A DNA stretch of 52,418 nucleotides from positions 254,024,647-254,077,064 of the forward strand of contig JBOZIK010000001.1 of NCBI GenBank assembly GCA_051453625.1. Direction: 5' to 3'. The position numbers and the translations under genes are program-made. Under the pieces are notes generated by a model. The model did no database searches. It saw nothing but the letters and a program-made list of their open reading frames with translations, and was not told the DNA's origin. This document shows positions 1 to 11,732 of this stretch, in pieces (positions within the stretch are counted from its first letter, which is position 1; the number at the start of each line of letters is the position of its first letter). The DNA comes from Welwitschia mirabilis. Its lineage: Eukaryota; Gnetophyta; Gnetopsida; Welwitschiales.

Positions 1-79
1 TGTTGTATTTTGCATCTTATTTATAATTAATAGGATTGAGATCAAAGAGTAAAACATTGCATAAATACACACTGCAACA
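1..79 (+). mobile_element. 3' end of a family A LTR (partial)
   Basis: The first 79 bases match the last 79 bases of the LTR at 50488-51690 with about five differences, in the same orientation. The fragment ends in GCAACA, like the full copy. What follows is not a primer-binding site but the reverse-transcriptase coding region of a minus-strand element. This is therefore the 3' LTR or a solo LTR of an element inserted into that older element; the rest lies outside the window. Confidence 0.85.
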
Positions 80-700
80 TTAATTAAGGTCATTAGGATG
101 ATCGACAATTATCTTTAACTTAATCACAACATCATCAACATAGTCTTTCATGTTGCAGTGGATCATATTGTGAAAGACATGTGTCATTGCATGCCGGTAG
201 ATTGCATTAGATTTCTTTAATTTAAAGGGCATCATAACATAATAGAAGATATCCCATGGTGTTATAAAAGTTGTTTTGTGCTAGTCTGTAGGATTAATTA
301 AAGATCTGATTGTAGCCTGAGTAATAATCTATAAATGATAAGAGGTCATAATCGATAGTGTTATCTACTAGGATGTCAGTATTCAGAAAAGGATAGTCAT
401 CCTTTAAGGTAATATTTTTTAAATCACAATAATCAATACATATCTTGATCTAGCCATTTTTCTTTAGCAACCACCATATTTGATAGCTAATCTGAGTAAT
501 CTACTAGTCAGATAAAATAGGCAATCAAGAGATACTCTAGATCTTGTTTTACTACTAATGCAAGGCAAGGGTTTATCTTTCTAACTTTTTATCTCAGCAG
601 GATTAAGTTTGGCTTTATAACAATGTTATTCATAACTATTGATTTATCAATTTCTAGCATATATTTGTAATGCCAATTAAAGATGTCCCTATTAAAAAAT
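80..700 (-). pseudogene. Ty3/gypsy (Tat-like) reverse transcriptase remnant
   Basis: This is a broken reverse transcriptase of an LTR retrotransposon, read on the minus strand. Recognisable blocks in order are FNWHYKYMLEID (about 650-690), the core CIDYCDL and LKDDYPF (about 385-440), SGYNQIF-like (about 300-330) and the catalytic YVDDVV (about 122-145). These correspond to the family pattern FAW-x-YK-x-MPG, VDYRDLN, SGYHQI and YVDD. The frame changes around 430-450 and there are several in-frame stops, so it cannot make active enzyme. The YVDD form with VVIK after it suggests the Tat rather than the Athila branch. The domain is cut at 79/80 by the family A LTR, and integrase and RNase H are not in the window. 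Confidence 0.88.
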
Positions 701-1879
701 AACATAGTTTTAATCTTAGACTTGGTTTGTTGTGGTAGATGTTCATTAATCTTAAGAGATTTTTTAACTAATGGGATCTAAGAGGAAGTCATATGTTTTG
801 ACATCCTATTGTTTTACTAGATATGATTTTATATTTTATGATTTTATTATTTCATATGCCTTAGAGTTCTCACTTATTTATTCTTCATTTGAGAAAATAT
901 AAGGTTTTTCTAAGAAATCACTACATTTAAAATTAACAAGGTTTAGATCAACATACCTTTTGATAGGTTGACCATAAAGGGTGAAATGCAGGGATGTGTT
1001 TAATTGAATCCTCATTGTGATGTCCTACAAGTCAAGAAAATGGCTTAAGGAAAACAACAATAAGGGACAAACTAAAAGCAGACACTCAAAAACATGTTAA
1101 ACTACTTTAATTAAAAGATTTAAAAAATAGAAACATAAACTAGCTTAGAAGAGACTTTGCTCTTTTATTTTTTCTAGCAAAAGGAAAATTTTGAAATATT
1201 ATGCTTTGCGCATATTTATGAGTAGTGTGATAGGCAGAGGCTTTACTTAGATGCACAAAATCATTTTTTGTGAGGTACTTCGACCGTCATGGACTTTGTC
1301 CTTCATGTTTTAACTAGATGAATGAACTAGCATCTTCCTTTTTTTTATGTTGTTATCTATTTTTTTGGTTTTTTTTAAAAGTATATTTTGTTGTATATAC
1401 ACATATGTATATGTTTTTATTTTTGTGCTTTCTTTTTTTAATTGTTTTGATTTTTTTTTTTTTGGTTTTGAATAAGGGTTTTCTCTTTTTCTTTTTTTGT
1501 TAAGAGTTTTAAATCATGAGCTAATTGGAAAATCATCTAAGAGAAAAGGAATCCATCTTGTGTCTAGGATTTATATATCAGAAATGGATGAGACCTTTAT
1601 CTTATGAGGGTCTACTGGATCATGTTAAAAATGTAAAAAAGGAATAGTCATCGTTTCAGGTACATGAAGCAATGATGTAGAAGATGATGTTGATGGTGCT
1701 TTTACATTTTCCATAGTATGATTCTATTCCAAATTTCACTGAAATTTTAGAGATCATAAATTTTAGCTTTTGATGGAGTAAAGATATGATTGCCCCCATG
1801 TCCATTATCCAAAGATATCTAGTATAAAATTAAATGCTGCTGCATTGTATATTACATGGAATTTAGTGTCATTGACCTT
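701..1879 (-). mobile_element. Decayed pol spacer between protease and RT
   Basis: This stretch lies between the protease and reverse-transcriptase remnants of the minus-strand Tat-like element and should be part of its pol region. I see no named domain. T-rich runs around 1330-1500 break up any coding frame. It is assigned to the element by position only. Confidence 0.55.
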
Positions 1880-2107
1880 TTAAGCTACTTTAATAGGTGA
1901 AGTAACTATACCTTTTGATTTGTCCTCAAAGTTATTAAATCCTTTGATTGTCACATCTTTCTTTGCATTTAAGAGATGATCAATTTTAAGCTTATCAAGG
2001 CATGACAAACTTATCACATTTAATTTAGCTCCATAATCAATAAAATCTCTACTTACTTTGGCAGTCTCGATGTTTACAGATATGTAAGTTGGTTCAGTAA
2101 CAATCAC
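1880..2107 (-). pseudogene. Retropepsin (aspartic protease) remnant of the Tat-like element
   Basis: The frame encodes a retroviral-type aspartic protease fold fragment. The active-site loop reads FIDYGAKLNVIS where the family has D-S/T-G-A, so the serine or threonine next to the catalytic aspartate has become tyrosine. This is followed by LSCLDKLKI and the flap-like region DVTIKGFNNFEDKSKG, which resembles the usual I-x-GFD-x-K-x-x-G pattern. The open stretch is about 75 residues; it is flanked by decayed sequence and lies between gag (higher coordinates) and RT (lower coordinates), the normal order for a minus-strand gypsy element. Assignment to the family is firm; activity is unlikely. Confidence 0.82.
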
Positions 2108-2559
2108 CTTCTTAGGGGTTATAGAAATCTCGTGATGTGAGAAGTGAATTATCTCTTCATTTTTGTCACTCTTTTGAGCATGTACCTACTTTGAGGTAGA
2201 TCTTTCCTTGTGTGATTGATGGCTTAAATATTCCTTACATATCCTTTTAAATGTGAGCCTATGGGATCAGAGTTTTCAATAAGCAAGGTTAAATAATGAT
2301 ACAGCTCCTCTACTTTAGAGGTAAGTGTCTGTGTTGGCATATGTAATGGAGGGATAGGATGAGTTTGAGAATATTTTGCTTGAATCATTACTTTTAATTT
2401 TTATTTGTTCTCTTGAATAACTTGTTTTAATGGTTTATCATGTTGATCTTGGATTACTAGAATTGTATAGGGACTATTATCATTTTCAAATGCTACATTC
2501 TATGGTGGTTGTAATGTAGCAGGTTAAATAGGAAAGGGTTTCTTATAAATCTCAAGCTA

Positions 2560-4333
2560 TTTATTTATAACTACTAAGATAGTATCAAATTTTATGTCTA
2601 TTTTATTTTTAATAATGTCTTGAACTGTGTGTTTTAGATTCAAAAAATTATCAGTATGATGTTCTCGAACTTGATGGTACTCACAATACTTTGATTCATC
2701 ATACCCTCTTAGTTTAAGTACATTTGGGTCCCTTTACCTAATTGGAGGCAATTGGATTGCCCCCTTTTAACATTGTGAGGATTTATCTCATTAGAATATT
2801 TAATTTTGTAAAACTTCTTTTAGATTGAGAAATTATGGTTTGATTTTAAGGCCTACTTTGACCTTAATTTTGAGGTGTATATGGCTATTGTTGAGGTTAT
2901 GATGGCACTGGCAATTGCACTTTTTATGGTGGAGGATAAAATGATTAATAGTAAGTTAGTTGGGGAGTAAATGCTTATGGAGAAAAAGGGGCTTGGTGTG
3001 CCATTAACATCATCATTGTGTTTCCCACCAGTTGGATGGGTAAATTGGTCGATTTGATTAATTGATGATAGCAAAATTCTTTGGGGCACTACTTCTAGTG
3101 TTGTTATTGTTCCTTTTGGATGGTTCTCTTTGGGAGGTATTACCATATTTTATGGCTCTTTTCTCTTCTCCTACAACTTTAATCCTTTTTGCTAGGATGA
3201 TAGCTTATTTGAAGGTTTCGAAGGATTGCATTATGAGATGTTCTAAAATGTATGGAATGCAAGACTTGGTAAAGAGATATGTCATATTAAAGTCTGCAAT
3301 GGAGGTTTCTAGTTATAGGATAATGACCCTTCATCGTCATGCATAAGCTTGTATTATTTCCTTGAATTGTTGTTTCATTATGGTCAATGAATCTAAGGTA
3401 ACTTGTTTTGTGATATTGATGGAGTAATGTTGTACAAACATTTCTAGTAATTGTTTTAGACTTCTAATCGAATGAGTTAGTATCTTATGGTACCATTCGA
3501 GGGCTTATTATTTTAAAGAGTAGCAAAATAGATGACACACTATGTTTCTTTCAATGTTATACATATGACATGCATGTTTGTAGTTTCTTAAATGCATGAT
3601 GGGGTCTTCTACACCTATGAATTTATTAAAGTTAGGCATTTTGCTAGGTGATATAAGTTTATGAGGAATAGAATGATAAATCACGATGTTATAAAGTCAG
3701 AATCTAAATATCTTTTCTTGTTTTGGAGACTGACCTCATTTTAGATTATTAAGGACTTCCCAAATGGTTGTCGAATTAAGTTCATTAATAATTTTATTTT
3801 CAGCTTGTCTATTCTAGGTAATTCTTCTCCATGTATGGAGTACTCGAATAAGCTATCATTATCTTCAGCCTGTTTCTTTGGGCCTTGTGCTTTTAGTTGT
3901 TATTCAACTTCTGGTTTTTCTTCATGATCCCATTCATTCATGAACTCTTCATTATTGCTTTTTTCATGAAGGAGTTCATTCTGACGAGCTTGACTCCCTT
4001 CTTGACTATTTAATCCTAATCTTTTGAATGCCAAGGNNNNNNNNNNNNNNNNNNNNNNNNNNNNNNNNNNNNNNNNNNNNNNNNNNNNNNNNNNNNNNNN
4101 NNNNNNNNNNNNNNNNNNNNNNNNNNNNNNNNNNNNCTAGTTAATCCTAATATTTTGAATGCCATAACATGAATTCGTTCACTAGGATGAATAAGGTATG
4201 GGTCCCAATATGCTTTATAGTTCATGATGGTGTGAATCTCATCTACAACAAGCGTAGAAGGGTTTTTTTGAATGAGGAGTTTGTACATCTCTTCAGAAAT
4301 GCAGGACTCTTTGCCTCTCATTAATACTGGCAT
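2560..4333 (-). pseudogene. Ty3/gypsy gag remnant with internal assembly gap
   Basis: This is the capsid-type gag protein of the minus-strand Tat-like element. It begins with an ATG at 4331-4333, about 85 bases after the primer-binding site. The N-terminal part (4137-4333) is open for about 65 residues. The central capsid region around 3466-3505 reads ALEWYHKILTHSI, matching the retrotransposon gag pattern A-x-x-WY-x-x-L-x-x-x-SI. Toward the C-terminus (about 2580-2700) there is CEYHQVREHHTDN followed by LKHTVQDII, a decayed form of the plant gypsy C-x-YH-x-x-x-GH-x-T-x-x-C...LK-x-x-I-x-x-LI block. Several stops interrupt it. A 100-N gap at 4037-4136 sits in the gene, and the residues on both sides repeat (FKILGL and FKRLGL), so little or no sequence may be missing. 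Confidence 0.82.
4037..4136. other. Assembly gap (100 N), flanks duplicated
   Basis: Exactly 100 N. The roughly 23 bases just before the gap (taatcctaatcttttgaa and on) recur just after it with one change. This pattern is typical of contig ends that overlap but were not merged. Confidence 0.9.
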
Positions 4334-4418
4334 TGTGACTATTTTAAGTTTTTAACAAGGCGATGAAAATAGTAAATGTGAAAGACTTAACAAATTATTA
4401 AAAAACCCAGTAAAGGGG

Positions 4419-4435
4419 CCCTTTTTCTAGTGCCA
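4419..4435 (-). other. Primer-binding site of the Tat-like element
   Basis: On the minus strand the LTR end is followed by GT and then TGGCACTAGAAAAAGGG. This resembles the TTGGCGCTAGAAGGAGGG type of primer site seen in plant Tat/Ogre-like Ty3/gypsy elements. It fixes the LTR boundary at 4438/4439 and the orientation of the element. Confidence 0.7.
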
Positions 4436-4438
4436 AAC

Positions 4439-5660
4439 TATTTATGATATTTTTTTGTTTTCCATAAACAATTGATTAGTTCTCATGTTACATGATGATA
4501 GGTGAATTTGATGGTTTGATGGAGATTTAAACAAGTTTAAGCTAAACCTAATGACTTCATCTGGTTTGATTGAAGCTGACTAATTTTGACTATGTTTGAT
4601 TGTGATTAACTAACTTAAAATAACTTTGACTGACATTATTTAACTCATTTTGGCTAATTTTGACTAGCCTTGAATGCATTTTAATTATGTTTAACTGAGT
4701 GAGTTTGATTTGAACTGAGTGAGTTTTAATGGTTGACTAACTTTGACTCTCCTTGACCCTTTAACTAGATTGATTGAATTTGACTATGGTTAACTATGGA
4801 TAACTGAGTTTGAATAACTTAGTTCTATTGAGTTTGGGTGTTATGTTTTGATAGGATTTAACTATGATTTGATAGTTTGACTAGGTTTAACTAACTTTAA
4901 CTGGATTTAATGGATTTCATTTTGACAAAGTTCCCTGATGTTATAATAATTTTTTTCAATTTATTTTAGGCCTAAAATGTTTTACCTATAGCGAAAATTT
5001 AAATGCATAAAAAAAAGTTATAAATTTAAGAGAAAAAATTAGGGCTTAATAATTATTAAAAAACCAACAAAATATTTTTTTCTTTTTTAGAATATAAACA
5101 ATTTTTATGATTTTTTAATCAATTATAATAGAACAAAAAATGAGCAAAGTGGAGTGCTAGTAATAATGAAAATTTAATACTTAAACTAGATAAAGACTAG
5201 ACAAAGACTAATTTTAAACATTATTTCAAGAAAAATAAAAAAAGGGTTTTTTTCAAAAATTAAAATAAAAAAATGTTTTGTAAACATAAGATGTAATCCT
5301 AATGAATAGCTTTAAAGGAAAACTCCTATTTAAGAAAAACTTTTTTCTAAAGTTTTTTTAAAAAAAGATTATTTTTTTAAACATGTAACTTAATGGGAAA
5401 AAAATTCAAATTCCCCCTTTTTTTAATTTTAAAAAAATCTTTACAAAATAAAAGTAAAAATTAAAAAAAAAAGATAAAATAACCTAGAATTTTTTTCGTT
5501 CCTTTGTTGATGCACTTCCATTCTTTTTTTCTTTAAGTTCTCGCATTTTCTTTTTTTTTATACCTTTCCATGGGTGCCTCATTTTTTGTGTACCTTATTT
5601 TTTGGTGCCTTCCTCCACCAAGTCCATTGATAACCGCCCTCTGTAGTGCTTAAGGATGCA
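4439..5660 (-). mobile_element. 5' LTR of the Tat-like element (family T), truncated
   Basis: The segment aligns with the complete solo LTR at 7248-8813 over about its first 1.0-1.2 kb. Its terminal dinucleotide has decayed (plus strand TATTTATG here, TGTTTACG in the solo copy). It contains a dense array of TTGACT/TTAACT motifs between about 4560 and 4930, then A- and T-rich low-complexity sequence. The last ~500 bases of the LTR are missing; family B homology begins instead at about 5660-5680. Confidence 0.8.
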
Positions 5661-5669
5661 CATTGCTAA

Positions 5670-7205
5670 CACATAATGAACCAAAGATGTTCCATTTTTC
5701 ATGCTAAATCTTATATTGGAAAATTAAATTGACCATCCCAATGTGTTCTCATTATTTCCTTGTGGAGATTTTTGCGTCATTTGCTTTTGAGACATCATCA
5801 ATTTTCTTCATTCATTCCTACAAAACATTTTCATTTATTACCTTATTCAGTAGATCATAGGTAAGGTATTAGATTGGATCTAAAATTTTGGTTCATCTCT
5901 TATAATTATCAATGAGTAATAACAACAAAAAGCAACTAGCAAGAATGTTTTTGTTCTTTCTTCAAATGGCCAATAAAGTGTAGAAGCATGAGCCACTTGT
6001 GATGTATTAGACTACAAGCTATTGAATGAGGGTTGAAAATGTCCCCAAAAGAGCACACTAAAATCACAACTATCCTACTTCTCATGCTTATTAATTAGTT
6101 AGAAATAGATAAGAAATTTTTTAACACCAAGCCCTGGAGGATAAGATCTTTAAAAGGTATAATGAAATTGAACTACAATGAGTAAATATTAACCACTATA
6201 GGAAGCCCTACAAAAGCACATGGAATGAATGTTTGTAAACTACTATGCCTAAATAAAATTTATTAAGTTAGAATAGTTTCTTTAATAAATAAAGCATGCT
6301 CATGCAATCATTGAATTAGCAGTTGCATAGTTCATTCTTAACACATTGGAATTACCATGAAAGGATACATTAACCCTAAAATAGTAGAAGGGGGATTCAA
6401 TAATCATTTGAAATCTTTGCATTATTTGTTTGACCATGAAATGAAGTAACGCCCTAACTAATCAAAGCTAGTCTGGGTGATGTATTCCAAGAAGGAACAC
6501 TTGCTTTACTTGAAATATGTACATGCAACACTGATAGTGTTGCTAATGGCTTAGAGAGCCATGATTTTGGAAGGCATATCAAAGATTTTTAGATCATTTG
6601 ATTCCTTTGTATACCATGCTCTTATTTACCAAGAAAACACATTTGTCAAAAATGGGAGCTCACCATAAAGACTAAATATGTTATTATGTTGATCCGAAAC
6701 CTAGAAATCTAGTTCAAACTTTATAAAGTGAAAGTAATAATCATTACTTATAAAGGCCTATGCCCTAGTCTAAATGATGTTATCCAGCAAAATGCATGCA
6801 TCCTTTGTATTTGTCCACGAAGAATGTGTGTCTATGAGGAATTATGGCTGCAGCCACATGAAGTTCATTGCAACATGAAGGGCATAGTAGTATGCGATGA
6901 GAGCATGGCATTTCACTTGGTCTACATGATGTATGCAACATTCTCGAAGGAAAAGGAGTTACAGTTATGATTGTGGACGTGACAGCTCTTATTAGGGTTC
7001 ACATGATGTTGGAGATCTCATAAAGTTAACACATGCTTATCCCTTCCTTTTTGGTTTAATGTGATTAAGATTCATTAGTAATTTAAGCCTTTAAATTATG
7101 CACATCATGTGATTTATGGGTTTGTTAAATTAGATAGAGTTTAAATAACTATAGTAATAACCATGAAAGAAAAAGTAACATTTGCAATTAAACCTAGGAA
7201 TTATA
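5670..7205 (+). mobile_element. Family B LTR, copy 1 (5' truncated)
   Basis: The stretch aligns with 12590-13946 over almost its full length, with shared blocks such as the one around 6740-6960 matching 13490-13710. The first ~100 bases of the LTR (12481-12590 in the other copy) have no clear counterpart here. It ends in GGAATTATA directly before a sequence resembling a decayed tRNA-iMet primer site at 7206. The 80-codon open frame at 6728-6970 lies inside it, but the frame is not kept in the second copy, so I do not call it a gene. Confidence 0.75.
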
Positions 7206-7247
7206 TGCTTAGAGCCTTGAAATAAGGAACCATTTAAAAGGACAAAC
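7206..7247 (+). other. Start of family B internal region with primer-site-like sequence
   Basis: TGCTTAGAGCC at 7206 (TGATTAGAGCC in the second copy at about 22868) resembles the common plant primer site TGGTATCAGAGCC with a short deletion. The internal region continues 42 bases before a solo LTR interrupts it. Because both copies share the deletion, this reading is tentative. Confidence 0.4.
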
Positions 7248-8813
7248 TGTTTACGAGATTTATTTTGTTCTTGTAAATGATGGATTAGTTCTAATATTAT
7301 GCGATGATAAGTGACTTTAGTGGTTTGATGGTGATTTAAATGAGTTTAATCTAAACCTAATGAATTGATCTGGTTTGACTAAAGGTGACTAAATTTGACT
7401 ATGTTTAACTATGTTTGACTAACTTGGACTTATGTTGACTAATGTCATTTGACTCATTTTTACATTTTTGACTATCGTTTTGACAGTTTGACTAGGTTTG
7501 ACTGATTTTGACTAACTTTGACTAGGTTGAATAAGTTGCGATGTTTGTTGACTACATTTAACTAAATTTAATCGATTTCATTTTGACAAAGTTTCTTGAC
7601 ATTATAATATTTTTTTAGCGATTTATTTTAGGCCTAAAAAGTTTTACTTATAGCAAAAATTTAAATGCATAAAAATGAGTTCTTAAAAAGAGAAGTTTAG
7701 GACTTAATAAATATTTAAAATCTAACAAAATGTTTTTCTAGAGTATAAGGATTTTTGTAATTTTCGTTTTTTATTTTTAAGAGAAATTTAAATTAATGTC
7801 TAAAATATAAAAATACTAATTTTAAATATGATTTCAAAAATATCAAAAAAGGTTTTTTTCTTTCAGAATTAAAAAGAAAAAGAAAGAATTTTTTTTTTGG
7901 AAACATAAGACTAATCCTAACTAATAGCTTTAAAAGAAACTCTTATCTATAATAAAAATATTCCTAAGTTTTTTTTTTAATTTTTCAAATGTATAACTTT
8001 AAAAAAACTATTTAAATGGCCCCTTTGTTTTTAAAAAAAACAAAATGCCTTTTAAAAGTAAAATAAAAATAATAATTAAAAAAATAAACCTAGACTATTT
8101 TGATAAACTCAACACATCCCCCCCCCCCCCCCCTCTCTCCCATTTTCTTTCATTCCATTCTCCCGTTCTCCTATTCTTGAAGCACTTGTCCCTTTTTAAA
8201 GACCCTCGATTCCTTTTTTTGATGAGTGCCTATTTTGGGAAGCTCTTTCTTTTTTTTGATCACTTCTTGTTTGCCGTCTCTTTTCTCCATCTTTCTATCT
8301 CCGCTATGTGATATGACCCATTCACTATCCTTCTTGTTCCTTTCTATCTACCCTTTTTATTTTGCCTATACATAAGATAGGTTAATAGTCATGCAACACT
8401 ATCTTTCTTTACCCGAACCCATGCCAATGCACTAGCTCCTGATAGTAATGCCCACATGACAAAATGCTCTTTTACCAATCTGACGCTCTGGCTTTTTTAT
8501 TGCTCACTCTTCAACACTTAATTTAACATTGTCATTATGCTTCCTTCCCCTTTTTCTGCTATCTCTTGTCAGCCTGGGTCTTGATTTGGCATGAAGGATG
8601 CAGCCTTTTTAGTTATTTTCAATTTTCTAAATGCCTCCTTTGTCAGCATCATTGATGTGTCAAATGCCAAATGCTAATTTTGACATGCCAAAAACTTGTT
8701 GATGACTTATTTGGATGCATAATGTAATATGTGTTGTAGTTTTAACTCCATCATCCTCCACCAATAGCTACCCTACGTTACTGCATTGTCTTGGGGTGTG
8801 TATCACCATTACA
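7248..8813 (-). mobile_element. Solo LTR of Tat-like family T
   Basis: A 1566-base unit beginning TGTTTACG and ending CATTACA. It interrupts family B internal sequence: the flanks join to match the uninterrupted copy at about 22868-22940. The flanking 5-mers are caaac (7243-7247) and caaag (8814-8818), a 4/5 target-site duplication. No internal domain or second LTR is present, so this is a solo LTR from recombination. It has at least eleven TTGACT motifs in about 190 bases (7370-7560) and a C16 run at 8118-8133. Confidence 0.82.
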
Positions 8814-9384
8814 CAAAGCATCATTAAAATTTTTAGAAATAAATCTTATATTAGTATTTGAATTAGTCAACTTAACCTTCAAAAGTATCATATAATAGTT
8901 TAAAATACATCCTGATCTTTATCTATTCTTGTATTATCTATAATATTAGTGAACTAAAGGGTGCATAATGAGCATGTTGTGAGTGGATCTTCTTTTGTTT
9001 TTATAGCTATATCATGTATTTCTAGAATGCTTTACTATCAGCTTTTAGAAACAATTGTGTTGTTGGATTTTCTTCATAAAACAAGGGCTCTAAGTTGTTT
9101 CTAATGAGAGAGAATAAAAGGGCACTCTTGTTAAATTTGTATGTTTATCTCACATTAGATTACTAAGAAATAAAAACAATTAATTAGACTATAAATTCAT
9201 TAAGTGAGGATTAGGATGGAAGATATAATATAAAAAGGTAAATGATAATATAAAATATATTGTATTACATATATGTGTATGTAAATATTATATTGTATTT
9301 TACTATATTATATTAATATAATATGATATTACATTATATTTTGCTATATCATATTATGTTATAATATAATGTTATATTACATTA

Positions 9385-10284
9385 CATTACATTATATATT
9401 ATATTATATTATATTATATTATATTATATTATATTATATTATATTATATTATATTATATTATATTATNNNNNNNNNNNNNNNNNNNNNNNNNNNNNNNNN
9501 NNNNNNNNNNNNNNNNNNNNNNNNNNNNNNNNNNNNNNNNNNNNNNNNNNNNNNNNNNNNNNNNNNNNNNNNNNNNNNNNNNNNNNNNNNNNNNNNNNNN
9601 NNNNNNNNNNNNNNNNNNNNNNNNNNNNNNNNNNNNNNNNNNNNNNNNNNNNNNNNNNNNNNNNNNNNNNNNNNNNNNNNNNNNNNNNNNNNNNNNNNNN
9701 NNNNNNNNNNNNNNNNNNNNNNNNNNNNNNNNNNNNNNNNNNNNNNNNNNNNNNNNNNNNNNNNNNNNNNNNNNNNNNNNNNNNNNNNNNNNNNNNNNNN
9801 NNNNNNNNNNNNNNNNNNNNNNNNNNNNNNNNNNNNNNNNNNNNNNNNNNNNNNNNNNNNNNNNNNNNNNNNNNNNNNNNNNNNNNNNNNNNNNNNNNNN
9901 NNNNNNNNNNNNNNNNNNNNNNNNNNNNNNNNNNNNNNNNNNNNNNNNNNNNNNNNNNNNNNNNNNNNNNNNNNNNNNNNNNNNNNNNNNNNNNNNNNNN
10001 NNNNNNNNNNNNNNNNNNNNNNNNNNNNNNNNNNNNNNNNNNNNNNNNNNNNNNNNNNNNNNNNNNNNNNNNNNNNNNNNNNNNNNNNNNNNNNNNNNNN
10101 NNNNNNNNNNNNNNNNNNNNNNNNNNNNNNNNNNNNNNNNNNNNNNNNNNNNNNNNNNNNNNNNNNNNNNNNNNNNNNNNNNNNNNNNNNNNNNNNNNNN
10201 NNNNNNNNNNNNNNNNNNNNNNNNNNNNNNNNNNNNNNNNNNNNNNNNNNNNNNNNNNNNTATATTATATTATATTATATTATG
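9385..10284. repeat. (TATAT/ATATA)n microsatellite spanning an assembly gap
   Basis: A run of the 5-mer tatat occurs from about 9385 to 9467, then 793 N (9468-10260), then the same 5-mer again to about 10284. The open frames across it are artefacts of the repeat and the N run. The second family B copy has the equivalent array at about 23450-23580 without a gap. Confidence 0.92.
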
Positions 10285-10936
10285 TTGTCTCATGTACATA
10301 GTATTATGTATTTATTATAAAGGGTAGACATGTAATTAATATCTTAAAATGTATTGGAACATGAGAGAGATTTCAAACTTAACATTCTAATATTTGTACC
10401 TATCCCTTAGATTACAACTATCATGACCTCTTAAATAGAGGAAGTGTAACCACTAGTTAGACTACTGCAATGTTCACATTGTTAGGCTTAAATGTCTTTT
10501 ACTTAAGAGTTAAATGTATAATATATTACATAAATTAGATTATGTATGATATGTTTATGATTCCATGCAATTAAGTATGTATAGTATAGTAAACAATAAT
10601 GTAGGTTTAGCATGTTTTTCAAAGTTTCTTTTAGTAGATCTCAATGCTTTCTAGGTATGTATTATTAAAAGTACTTTCTTACATGTTCATGCATATGAAT
10701 TAAATGTTTCAAGTAGTTATTTATTATCTTACACAAAAAATGCTATAACATTAGTACTTTTTTATGATGCTCATTGAAAACAATTAAGCATTTAGTTAGT
10801 TATCTTTATTATTTAACTTCTATTATGCCAAGTTAATTGAAACTAGTAATATAATCAGTGGCATGTGGGCTACTTTAATTTGGAATTTTATACATTTTAT
10901 TCTTATATATTATTAAATTCCTTATATTATGTTATA

Positions 10937-11732
10937 NNNNNNNNNNNNNNNNNNNNNNNNNNNNNNNNNNNNNNNNNNNNNNNNNNNNNNNNNNNNNNNN
11001 NNNNNNNNNNNNNNNNNNNNNNNNNNNNNNNNNNNNNNNNNNNNNNNNNNNNNNNNNNNNNNNNNNNNNNNNNNNNNNNNNNNNNNNNNNNNNNNNNNNN
11101 NNNNNNNNNNNNNNNNNNNNNNNNNNNNNNNNNNNNNNNNNNNNNNNNNNNNNNNNNNNNNNNNNNNNNNNNNNNNNNNNNNNNNNNNNNNNNNNNNNNN
11201 NNNNNNNNNNNNNNNNNNNNNNNNNNNNNNNNNNNNNNNNNNNNNNNNNNNNNNNNNNNNNNNNNNNNNNNNNNNNNNNNNNNNNNNNNNNNNNNNNNNN
11301 NNNNNNNNNNNNNNNNNNNNNNNNNNNNNNNNNNNNNNNNNNNNNNNNNNNNNNNNNNNNNNNNNNNNNNNNNNNNNNNNNNNNNNNNNNNNNNNNNNNN
11401 NNNNNNNNNNNNNNNNNNNNNNNNNNNNNNNNNNNNNNNNNNNNNNNNNNNNNNNNNNNNNNNNNNNNNNNNNNNNNNNNNNNNNNNNNNNNNNNNNNNN
11501 NNNNNNNNNNNNNNNNNNNNNNNNNNNNNNNNNNNNNNNNNNNNNNNNNNNNNNNNNNNNNNNNNNNNNNNNNNNNNNNNNNNNNNNNNNNNNNNNNNNN
11601 NNNNNNNNNNNNNNNNNNNNNNNNNNNNNNNNNNNNNNNNNNNNNNNNNNNNNNNNNNNNNNNNNNNNNNNNNNNNNNNNNNNNNNNNNNNNNNNNNNNN
11701 NNNNNNNNNNNNNNNNNNNNNNNNNNNNNNNN
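10937..11732. other. Assembly gap (796 N)
   Basis: The flanks are TA-rich. The second family B copy is continuous across the matching point (about 24290-24550) and has only about 260 bases there, including a CA microsatellite, so the true missing length may be much shorter than the N run. Confidence 0.85.

Noticed and set aside
4560-4930. TTTGACTA-rich stretch as a satellite array
   Set aside because: The spacing is irregular and the sequence sits inside an LTR present in two copies, so it is an LTR feature and not an independent satellite.
6728-6970. 80-codon open frame with fairly balanced composition
   Set aside because: It lies inside the family B LTR, and the second copy (about 13485-13710) has stops and shifts in the same place.
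9369-10301. Long open frame across the TATAT array and N gap
   Set aside because: It consists of repeat-encoded Tyr/Ile/Leu and unknown bases; it is not a gene.
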